Shown here: positions 24,895 to 32,035 of the stretch, piece after piece
Layout of the letters: each line of letters opens with the position of its first letter
Position numbering within the stretch: the first letter of the stretch is position 1
Source of the DNA: Amycolatopsis oliviviridis
Lineage (GTDB): Bacteria; Actinomycetota; Actinomycetes; Mycobacteriales; Pseudonocardiaceae
Assembly: GCF_014654365.1 (NCBI RefSeq)
Contig: NZ_BNAY01000019.1
Coordinates: 1-46,833, forward strand
DNA: 46,833 bases
Direction of reading: 5' to 3'
Made by a program: the position numbers and the translations under genes
Notes under the pieces: model-generated
The model's database searches: none
The model's input: the letters and a program-made list of their open reading frames with translations, nothing else
Told to the model about the DNA's origin: nothing

Positions 24895-27117
24895 TCAGTG
24901 GAGGGTGAGCGGTACCTGCTCGGCGCTCCTGTCCGCCGCGCCCACCATCTCGCTGTAGCGACCTCCTGAGCGAACCAAGGCTTCGTGCGACCCGCTTTCG
25001 ACCAAGGCGCCTTCATGCATGACCAGGATTCGCTCTGCCGCCCGGATGGACTTCAGGCGATGCGATATCACGATGCGCGTGCAGCCGATCGTGGCGAGGT
25101 TCTCGAAGATTCGCCCCTCGGTGACCGTGTCCAGGTGGCTCGTGGCCTCGTCCAAGACGAGCAGCCTGGGTTCCCTGAGCAGGGCTCGAGCTATGGCGAG
25201 TCGTTGCAGTTGTCCTCCTGACAAGCCCGTTCCACGCTCGCCGAGCGGCGTGAGGTAGCCCATCGGAAGCGCTTCTATCTCATCGTGGATACACGCCAGA
25301 CGAGCTGCTTGGACTATTCGGTCAATTCCGACTTCCGGCGCGAAGGTGGTCAAATTGTCCTTGATGGACCCGGTGTAGAGCGCGGTGTCCTGCGCCACCA
25401 CGCCGAAGTGCTCTCGGAACGCGTATCGGTTCTCATCCTGGAGCACGACGCCATCGATCGAGATCTCGCCCTTGTCGGGTGCGTACAGGCCGAGGAGCAC
25501 TCTGGCGAGCGTGCTCTTGCCCGAACCCGTCGCTCCGACAATGGCGACCATTGATCCGGCACCTGCGGAGAACGTCACATCCCGAACCGTTGGTTTCGCG
25601 CCTCGCTGGTGGCTGAACCGGACGTCGGAGACCTCGACTTTGCCATGTACCGAGCTGCGCGGGATCGTGCCGCGCGGCTCCGGCTTCTCGTCGAGAACAT
25701 CCTTGATCCGGCTGACATGGATCCCGAGATTCTGTAGCGCTTGAAACGCCTGGGTCATGTTCGTGAACGGGCCCAAGGTCATCCCGGCGAGAGTGCTCGC
25801 TGCCACCAGTGTGCCGATCGTCGCGTCGCCGTTGATCGTCCACCAGGCTCCGCACCAGAGAACGGCAAGCGGGCTGAGCACCCGGAACGTGTCGAAAACG
25901 ACAGCTATGCGGTTGGTCAGCCTCCCGTGTGCGACCGACGCGTCCATCTGTTGTGTGTAGTGCGTATTCCACTTTCCGAACGCGGCCGTCTCGCTGGCCG
26001 TTGCCTTCATTTCCTCAATCCCGTTGAGTGACTCGATAAGGCTTCCCTGGGCTGACGAAATGAACTGGATCTGGCGCCGAGTCGCGTGTCGGACAGGTTG
26101 CGCGAAGGCGAAGGCGATCGCGAATTCGGTTACGCCGATGAAAAGTACCAGCAGTCCCACCGGCGGAAATGTGAAGATCAGCAGTGACACATAGACGACG
26201 CTCGAGATGCCATCGAGCAGCAGGCTCAAGGTGTGAGTGGTCAAGGATTCCCTGATCATCTGGCTGCTGTTGGCTCGCGTCAGGAGATCGCCGATGGTCC
26301 GAACCTGGAAGTACGGATAGGGGAGGGACAGCATATGCTTGAGAAAGCCGGACATCACGGTGGCATCGATCTTCGTCCGGATGCGAAGGAGCAGAGAGCT
26401 ACGCAGGTAGCCCATTCCGGCCGTGCCGATCGTCAGGGCCAGTGCGGCTGCGCCGAAGGCCCACATCAGCGAGCCGGCGCCATTGGGAATCACTGCGTCG
26501 ATCAAATGTTGCGTGAAGACCGTCGGCAGCAGTCCCAAGGCCACCAGAGCAGCTGACGCAAGAAGCATGGCTGTGGACGGCCCGGCCGGAATGTAGCCTG
26601 CCAGGAAGCGCAATGTTCTGAACCGTGGCCGGCGTTGTGTGAAGAAATCCGGCCCTGGTTTCATGGTGAGAACGACGCCGCTGAAGTTTTCGTCGAATTC
26701 ACGCCGGTCAATTCGATGTCGTCCCTGATTCGGGTCGACTACGGTGGCTGTCTGAGTTCCGATTTTTTCGACGATCACATAGTGGCTGTCCTGCCAGTGT
26801 GCCATGAGCGGCATCGGCAGATTCAAGATAGCGTCTGCCTGTCCTCGGAACGCGGAAACCTGCAAGCCGCGATGCGAGGCCGCCGCGGCGACCTGAGGTG
26901 CGGTCAAGCCATCACGGCCGACCCCGGTTTCCTCACGTAATGTTTGCGTCGTGACATGCTGTCCATGGTACCCGAGCATCATCGCGAGGCAGGCCACCCC
27001 GCATTCCGCGATACTGTCCTGGAGTACCACCGGTACACGGACGCGCGATATTCGTGCGGTGGGCAAGATTCCCTCCTTGGGCCGGTGTCCGGCCACCTTG
27101 CTCGATTCCGGCGTCAC
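24895..27117 (-). CDS. lanT: Lanthipeptide exporter/leader peptidase LanT (C39-ABC)
   Basis: 740-residue bifunctional transporter. The N-terminal C39 peptidase has the Cys39/His112/Asp128 triad (SIAECGVACLAMM, QDSHYVIVE, ATVVDPNQG). It cuts leaders after GG or GA. A transmembrane domain covers about 170-460. The ATPase has GATGSGKS (528-535), LSGGQLQRLAIARALL (from 632) and LLVLDEATSHLD. It exports the modified precursors encoded upstream. The GTG start overlaps the lanM stop (GTGA), implying coupled translation. Codon use is less GC-biased than in the flanking housekeeping genes. No separate serine-type LanP is present. Confidence 0.95.
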   Translation of the reverse strand: MTPESSKVAGHRPKEGILPTARISRVRVPVVLQDSIAECGVACLAMMLGYHGQHVTTQTLREETGVGRDGLTAPQVAAAASHRGLQVSAFRGQADAILNLPMPLMAHWQDSHYVIVEKIGTQTATVVDPNQGRHRIDRREFDENFSGVVLTMKPGPDFFTQRRPRFRTLRFLAGYIPAGPSTAMLLASAALVALGLLPTVFTQHLIDAVIPNGAGSLMWAFGAAALALTIGTAGMGYLRSSLLLRIRTKIDATVMSGFLKHMLSLPYPYFQVRTIGDLLTRANSSQMIRESLTTHTLSLLLDGISSVVYVSLLIFTFPPVGLLVLFIGVTEFAIAFAFAQPVRHATRRQIQFISSAQGSLIESLNGIEEMKATASETAAFGKWNTHYTQQMDASVAHGRLTNRIAVVFDTFRVLSPLAVLWCGAWWTINGDATIGTLVAASTLAGMTLGPFTNMTQAFQALQNLGIHVSRIKDVLDEKPEPRGTIPRSSVHGKVEVSDVRFSHQRGAKPTVRDVTFSAGAGSMVAIVGATGSGKSTLARVLLGLYAPDKGEISIDGVVLQDENRYAFREHFGVVAQDTALYTGSIKDNLTTFAPEVGIDRIVQAARLACIHDEIEALPMGYLTPLGERGTGLSGGQLQRLAIARALLREPRLLVLDEATSHLDTVTEGRIFENLATIGCTRIVISHRLKSIRAAERILVMHEGALVESGSHEALVRSGGRYSEMVGAADRSAEQVPLTLH

Positions 27118-30100
27118 CGAGACGGACGACCGTGCTGTCGGGAGTGCGCCTTCTTCGGTGCTTCGCCGAGGAGCACCGAGGGGATCTGGCCAGGGCGCCG
27201 CAGGGTGAGCAGGCCCCAGGCGATGCCCGCCCGTCCGAACATCAGCCCAGGCAGGGAGCGTGCGGACACGGGCCCGGCCAGCCAGTCACGCTCCATTCCG
27301 CGGGTGGCTATCGCTTGTGCGGCCTGCTGTGTGCGGTGTAATTCCTCAGTGTCACCCCGGTGCTGTGCCGCCATCGCGAGGAACGACAGAATGCCAAGGG
27401 TGCCGTGGCAGAGAGTGTCGTTTCCGGTCGGCTTCAGTTGACGACCGTCCTTGTGAAAGATGCTTTCCGCGGCAGTGGCCTCCGCAATTCGAAGGTCCTC
27501 TTGAAGGTCGGCGTGCAGCTCGGAAAGGGTGGGCTCGGCGAGCAGGCCGATGCGGGCCAAACCGATTCCGGGAGCACCGTGGCACCATGCCATGAGCGGG
27601 CCGTTTCCACCGCCCATTTCGGGCGACCGGAGGTCGGGCCAATTGTTTGTTTTCTCGTCGAACAGTCCGCGTTCATGCTTGATCGCGCCCTCGATCAGCT
27701 CGAGGTAGCCGGGTTGGGGGCGTATCGCGTGCAGGCGGGCGAGCGCGAGTGCGATGCCGCTGCTTCCGTGCGCCATGCCGGCGAGGGGTTGCGGGCCGAA
27801 GGGGGTTGGCCATGCGAACCCGTCTCCGGTCGGGATGGCACTGCTGAGGAGTTTTGCCGCCGCTGCTTCGGCGACTTCGATGGCTGCTTCACGCGGATCT
27901 GCTTCGTGCAAGGCGAGGGCCGCCAAGATCGCCCCCGCGCTGCCGCCGATGAGGTCGTAGACGACGTCGTGCCGGACGTTGGCCTCGAGTGCGGACAGGG
28001 CAGTGTAGCCTGTTTCGAGAATCGTCCTGTCTCCCGACAACGCTCCTGCGTGCGCCAGGTAGTAGACCAGGCTTCCGGAAGCGCCGAACAAGCCGGGATC
28101 TGCGTGTTTACGCAGGGATCGCGCGATCATGGCGTTGTCGGCGAAATTGTCCGCGACTTTCACTGCTTCACGCATGATCGTGGCTCGGGCAGCTTCGGCC
28201 GCTTGGGCCAGCCTGGACGATTTCGATTGTTCGGCGGCATATTCCAACATCAGCGCTATCCCGGAAGCACCGCTGTACAGGTCGATTCCCGAGCTGCCGA
28301 CCTGCCAAAACGATTCGTCAAGGAAGTTCAAGCAGATCCAGCCTATGCCGCCCTCGTCCATGAGTGCCTCGTCGATGAGATCGCTTGCGATCTTTTTCAT
28401 GGCCCGCGAAAGGGGTTCATCTTCGAAGGCGGTCGGGGCGAGGGTGTCGGTCATGACCGGCAGAGTCGCGGTGGAGCCGATCTGGAGCGATTCAAAGGAC
28501 CGGGTCGTAAGCTGGACCTGGGCGGAGAGGTCCTCTTCCCCCAACATCCGGAACCTCTCCCGTACGGCGTCGGCCGGGCTTTGCGAAAGGTAGTCCTTGA
28601 TCACTCTGCCGTGGCTGTCGATCAGGTCCTTGCTCGAGGGTCGAGTTTCGAAATACGGGATATCGCCACGCCGGAGGTCTTCGATTTCGCTCGCGAGTAT
28701 GGGAGCCCACGTGTGGTCTGCGGTGCCGATAGTCGACAACATGAGCAGAACGCGGTCGCGATCGATCGAGTCGCGCAAGTAGTCCGGGTGCAGGCTGTCG
28801 AAGAGAAGCTTTCCGTAGACGAAGGTCGGCTTGGCGATGTAACGCTGCGGAATGCTCTCCAACATGCTGATCAAGCCGTCTGCGTCCAGCCAGTCGTCCT
28901 TGTTCGCCAGGATGGCTCGATAAGTCGCGCTGAAGCCGGCCACCACGTCGTCGACGTAGCCGGTCGGGTCTTGGAGCCTGCCGTCCAGTTTCGGCTGGTT
29001 CTCGGTGGCCGGCGTGATCGGGACGTGCTTGTGGACGAACCGCATCTCGTCGGTCTCGGAGTTCTCCGGAACAGCTCCGGGGAGCAGCGACATCTGTTCG
29101 CCGGCACTGGCGATGGCGCTGGCTTCGAACGACCGGGCAGCGCCGTTGAGCCGCACCACGAGCTTGGTCGGGAGAAGGCCGATGGCCAGGACTCCTTCTG
29201 AGACCAACCGGGCCGCGGGATCGACGAGGTGTCCATCCGTGCTCTCCGGCTGGGCACCGTGGAAGAGCGCCTCCATGTCCACCATCACGGGATATCCGCG
29301 ATGTGCGATGACGTTCTCTCCGTGGACGTCACTTCCGCACAAGACGTACACCAGGCAGAGAACCGCGCCGATCCGGTGGTAGAAGTCCTTTATTTCGGAG
29401 GGGTCGGTACACGACTCCGCGGTGATGAATTCCACCCAGCCATGGTCGCCACGGGGGACCACCTTGGGGCTGACAAGGTCGAGAGTCACCCGCTGTCGGG
29501 CCAACCAGTCGACGATGTGTTGCCATGCTTGTTCCATGTCGACGTTACGCGGTTTGTACACCACCTTTTCGTTTCCGAACTCCACGATGGCGACGGTCTT
29601 CCCGCCTCGGTGTGAGTCACCCGCGCCGAAGACCACCTTGCTGACCGGGGCAAGCAGTCCGTCTGCGGACAACTCGGGAAGGAATCGGATATCCTTCGTT
29701 AGATGGTCGGCGAAGGACAGCCTGGAGTCGAACCAATTGTTCAGAACGTCGTCGCAGTAGCGAAGCAGAACCGGGTACTCGTCCCAGATGGCGTGTTGAA
29801 CGTGGTTGTCGCTCAGCTGATTCACAAAGTCTCGAAAACGCTCTTCCGGTGTTTCTCCGCGAAGCTTCTCTTGTACGCGTGCGACATTCAGCTCGAGGAC
29901 CAGGGTGCGGATCACGGCCTCGGCAAGTCGCTCCCGGGGCCAGTCGCCGGAAAGAAGGTCGGGTAACGAGGCAAGCTGATCGCTGTTGCCTGAGGATTCC
30001 ACAACCGCCATGACTTGCCGGCGAAGTCGCCTCTGATGACCGCGGATGAGATCGCCGAGTGGTGTCAGCAGCCCGAGTGTGGAGTCGGAGGGCACGTATT

Positions 30101-30449
30101 CGGAACTTTGGCGCCCGGTGAAGATGATGTCTGCCAGCCTGTGCAACCAGGCAGGATCGGTTGTCGTCGGAACACTTTCCGTACCTAGCAGTAGACGCAG
30201 TTGCTCGCTTGTCATAGACAGCGCTTCGAGTGTCCTGTCGAGAAGGCCTTGGTCTCCTGAGTATTGTTCCGACCACCACCGAAAACGTCGTTCGAAGTCC
30301 TCGGTCGAATATCGGCCTTCAGTGGATCGTTCATCGATATGGCAAGCTTTCCGCCAGTCGAGGTCGTGCACGGTCCACTCTGCTGTCGTCGCGATGTTTT
30401 CCGTGGTGTTCGAGATCGAGAGCTGTTCTTCTCGGGTTTGTTCGGACAT
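27114..30449 (-). CDS. lanM: Class II lanthipeptide synthetase LanM
   Basis: Bifunctional enzyme of about 1111 residues that dehydrates Ser/Thr and closes (methyl)lanthionine rings. Positions below count from the GTG at 30455, two codons upstream of the ATG used. The N-terminal DUF4135 dehydratase has VVYKPRNVDM (about 298-307), DVHGEN (376-381) and VDMEALF. The C-terminal LanC-like cyclase has zinc ligands Cys958 in AWCHGAPG and Cys1016-His1017 in LCHGTLG, plus SGASGIA and GRAGIAWG. All key motifs are intact. The start may be the ATG at 30449 or the GTG at 30455; AAAGGA lies upstream. It is preceded by a strong hairpin and overlaps lanT. Confidence 0.95.
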   Translation of the reverse strand: MSEQTREEQLSISNTTENIATTAEWTVHDLDWRKACHIDERSTEGRYSTEDFERRFRWWSEQYSGDQGLLDRTLEALSMTSEQLRLLLGTESVPTTTDPAWLHRLADIIFTGRQSSEYVPSDSTLGLLTPLGDLIRGHQRRLRRQVMAVVESSGNSDQLASLPDLLSGDWPRERLAEAVIRTLVLELNVARVQEKLRGETPEERFRDFVNQLSDNHVQHAIWDEYPVLLRYCDDVLNNWFDSRLSFADHLTKDIRFLPELSADGLLAPVSKVVFGAGDSHRGGKTVAIVEFGNEKVVYKPRNVDMEQAWQHIVDWLARQRVTLDLVSPKVVPRGDHGWVEFITAESCTDPSEIKDFYHRIGAVLCLVYVLCGSDVHGENVIAHRGYPVMVDMEALFHGAQPESTDGHLVDPAARLVSEGVLAIGLLPTKLVVRLNGAARSFEASAIASAGEQMSLLPGAVPENSETDEMRFVHKHVPITPATENQPKLDGRLQDPTGYVDDVVAGFSATYRAILANKDDWLDADGLISMLESIPQRYIAKPTFVYGKLLFDSLHPDYLRDSIDRDRVLLMLSTIGTADHTWAPILASEIEDLRRGDIPYFETRPSSKDLIDSHGRVIKDYLSQSPADAVRERFRMLGEEDLSAQVQLTTRSFESLQIGSTATLPVMTDTLAPTAFEDEPLSRAMKKIASDLIDEALMDEGGIGWICLNFLDESFWQVGSSGIDLYSGASGIALMLEYAAEQSKSSRLAQAAEAARATIMREAVKVADNFADNAMIARSLRKHADPGLFGASGSLVYYLAHAGALSGDRTILETGYTALSALEANVRHDVVYDLIGGSAGAILAALALHEADPREAAIEVAEAAAAKLLSSAIPTGDGFAWPTPFGPQPLAGMAHGSSGIALALARLHAIRPQPGYLELIEGAIKHERGLFDEKTNNWPDLRSPEMGGGNGPLMAWCHGAPGIGLARIGLLAEPTLSELHADLQEDLRIAEATAAESIFHKDGRQLKPTGNDTLCHGTLGILSFLAMAAQHRGDTEELHRTQQAAQAIATRGMERDWLAGPVSARSLPGLMFGRAGIAWGLLTLRRPGQIPSVLLGEAPKKAHSRQHGRPSR

Positions 30450-30497
30450 GCTCACGACGACATCCTTTGCTTTTCTGTTCGGCTGTGTTTCGTGGTG

Positions 30498-30546
30498 GTA
30501 TGGCAGTCGTTGGCGTCGGAATCGACGACGCCAACGACTGCCATAC
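30498..30546 (-). terminator. 21-bp hairpin between precursor genes and lanM (probable attenuator)
   Basis: A perfect 21-bp stem (30498-30518 with 30526-30546; the arm begins GTATGGCAGTCGTTGGCG) has a 7-base loop. It lies in the 132-base gap between the last precursor gene and lanM. No T-tract follows on the minus strand. A structure here can reduce read-through or protect the precursor mRNA 3' end, giving more substrate than enzyme, as is common in lantibiotic operons. Confidence 0.7.
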
Positions 30547-30581
30547 TCGTTAAACGTGTCGGTTTGACGGGACAGTCGGGA

Positions 30582-30806
30582 TCAGCAGACTGCCAAGCTG
30601 ACCGAGCACCACGGCGACACGACCGTTGTCACGGTCTTCAGTGGATTGCAGCATCCTGCGGTGAGAGTGGTCTCGGAACCGGCTCCGAGCACACCCGCCT
30701 CGGCGATGTCGATCTGCGCCAAGGCCGATTGACCGGCTGGATTCTCTGGAAACTCCCTGACAAAACTACGGTAGTCAGGGTCTTTCCAGGCGCGGACAAG
30801 GTCCAT
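30582..30806 (-). CDS. lanA3: Class II lanthipeptide precursor (third in operon order)
   Basis: 74-residue precursor. The leader MDLVRAWKDPDYR....ENPAG matches the mersacidin/lichenicidin leader pattern (TIGR03898-like) and ends in VLGAG, close to the VGAG of mersacidin. LanT would cut after Gly41-Ala42. That leaves a core starting GSETTLTAG, then Cys52-Cys53, several Thr/Ser and the end SPWCSVSLAVC (Cys67, Cys74). The nine residues before the first Cys might be trimmed later or carry dehydro-residues. The PWCxVSLxxC end is shared with lanA1. Structure and activity are unknown. Confidence 0.92.
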   Translation of the reverse strand: MDLVRAWKDPDYRSFVREFPENPAGQSALAQIDIAEAGVLGAGSETTLTAGCCNPLKTVTTVVSPWCSVSLAVC

Positions 30807-30842
30807 GGGTCTCGCATCCTCGCAATCGGGCAGTGGTTGAAA

Positions 30843-31067
30843 TCAGCAGCAACCGATGCTGCCGAAGTTCTTGGTCGGAACACACACGGCGGCTGAAACG
30901 GTGATGGGAAGAGTGACGCACGGGATGGTGCTCGTGCCCCCGGCGACATTGCCGAGTTCGGCAAAGGACACTTCGGCGGCGCCCGCCGGATTGTCGTGAA
31001 GTGAGGTGTCCGATCCAGAGATCGTGCGCCGGAAATCGGGATCTTTCCAGGCTTTGACGTGATTCAT
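30843..31067 (-). CDS. lanA2: Class II lanthipeptide precursor, beta-component-like core
   Basis: 74-residue precursor. Leader MNHVKAWKDPDFRR....HDNPAG is of mersacidin type and ends in the double glycine Gly43-Gly44. The predicted core starts TSTIPC and continues IPCVTLPITVSAAVCVPTK, ending in IGCC (Cys50, 62, 73, 74). This spacing resembles the beta peptides of two-component lantibiotics: haloduracin beta, recalled as TTWPCATVGVSVALCPTTKC, shares TxxPCxT, the V-S-A-C stretch and PTxK. GGAGATA lies seven bases before the ATG. The likeness is by eye and not a computed alignment. Confidence 0.92.
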   Translation of the reverse strand: MNHVKAWKDPDFRRTISGSDTSLHDNPAGAAEVSFAELGNVAGGTSTIPCVTLPITVSAAVCVPTKNFGSIGCC

Positions 31068-31103
31068 TGGACGTATCTCCGTATTTGCTGTATCGAGTTT
31101 GAA

Positions 31104-31322
31104 CTAGCAGAGCGACAGGGAAACGATGCACCACGGCGGCAGAGTGAAGGTTGCCGTCTTGGTCAGACAGCCGACACCCGAGTCGGCCTGGTTGCCGCCG
31201 TTGAATCCAGACATTTCGATCGCCTGCAGCGATCGGATGTCACTGGGGCCGGCGGGGTTGCTCGTCGCATCGATGAATTGAGCCCGGTAGTCGGCATCCT
31301 TCCACGATCTGACGATATCCAT
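31104..31322 (-). CDS. lanA1: Class II lanthipeptide precursor (first in operon order)
   Basis: 72-residue precursor. Leader MDIVRSWKDADYR....SNPAG is mersacidin-like and ends FNGG, so LanT should cut after Gly43. The core begins NQADSGVG, then Cys52, and ends PPWCIVSLSLC (Cys65, Cys72). TATFTLP within it recalls the TFTLP of mersacidin. The ATG at 31322 is chosen because it gives the standard WKD leader and is preceded by AAAGGAGA. A longer in-frame reading to 31397 adds unrelated residues. The gene lies 36 bases ahead of lanA2, the same spacing as lanA2 to lanA3. Confidence 0.92.
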   Translation of the reverse strand: MDIVRSWKDADYRAQFIDATSNPAGPSDIRSLQAIEMSGFNGGNQADSGVGCLTKTATFTLPPWCIVSLSLC

Positions 31323-31995
31323 AACTTCTCCTTTCTTGTTGGGTCTTCGGGAGGCCTGTGTTTCCCGCGATGGGTATGAAGTGCGGTGAATGGGCATGGA
31401 TGTGTCGCCGATGCCGAGTGTTGGGGATGGCCGGCATCGGCTCGGTTTTGAAGTGCGCTTTCAAATCAATTGCGCAGACGCGAGCACCCTCGCGCGCCAG
31501 TGTTTGTCGCTAACCGGCCGCGCTGAAAGTCATTGAATCGCGACGGTCGGACAAAAAAGGCGTATGGCTGAGAATTTAGTCCCCCGGTCGATCGACAAAG
31601 TAGTCCCTCCCCGGACTGAATTGTCGCGCTGTGGAAAGGTGGTGATCTTGATCCCCTGCATCGGACGTTATCCACTTGCCGTGGACGCGTCAAGCTTGTA
31701 GATCAAGTTGGGCCGTTCGAGCGAATCACTGCTGGTCGGCGCCCTGGCGGACCGTATCCGGACGCGGGAAACCGTTGTCATGGGTGACTTGTTTTGTGGT
31801 TTTCGCTCAATGAGCAGGGGGTGTTTTCGACGTCGACAGGTGTCGCCTTGGGGGCGCGGTCGGAAGTCCGGCCGAGAATGTCGGGTGGATACTCGGTCAA
31901 TACGGACACGAGGAGTACTCGGGTGTCGAGGTGTACATCTTGGACATTCCTGTGCTGGGGGACTGCCGGCGGTCGCGGGCACCGGCTCGGCGGGG
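31323..31995. other. Gene-free region between the lanthipeptide operon and recO
   Basis: No convincing gene was found; small frames here lack family similarity and ribosome-binding sites. It should hold the leftward lan promoter and the rightward recO promoter. Visible dyads are GATGCCG/CGGCATC near 31409-31439, TTTGAA/TTCAAA flanking GTGCGCT near 31446-31464, CGCGAG-CACC-CTCGCG near 31480-31495, and an imperfect pair AATTTAGTCC (31573-31582) / GGACTGAATT (31613-31622). The base composition is lower in G+C than in the housekeeping flanks. Confidence 0.5.
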
Positions 31996-32027
31996 CTCAC
32001 ATCTCCGAAGTACTTCGGAGATGTGAG
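31996..32027. promoter_or_regulatory. 32-bp perfect palindrome overlapping the recO leader
   Basis: The arm CTCACATCTCCGAAGT (31996-32011) is followed without a loop by its exact complement (32012-32027). The palindrome ends eight bases before the recO ATG and its right arm runs into the GAGGTGG ribosome-binding region. It could be a dimeric repressor operator, an RNA hairpin that hides the recO ribosome-binding site, or an integration scar at the edge of the lanthipeptide insert. Confidence 0.7.
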
Positions 32028-32035
32028 GTGGCAAG

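Noticed and set aside
27360..29201. 613-codon plus-strand frame inside lanM
   Set aside because: LanM motifs on the minus strand are intact. The plus-strand product has no recognisable domain.
31466..31693. 75-codon minus-strand frame upstream of the lan operon as a fourth precursor or regulator
   Set aside because: It has no WKD leader or double-glycine site, no ribosome-binding site and no helix-turn-helix.
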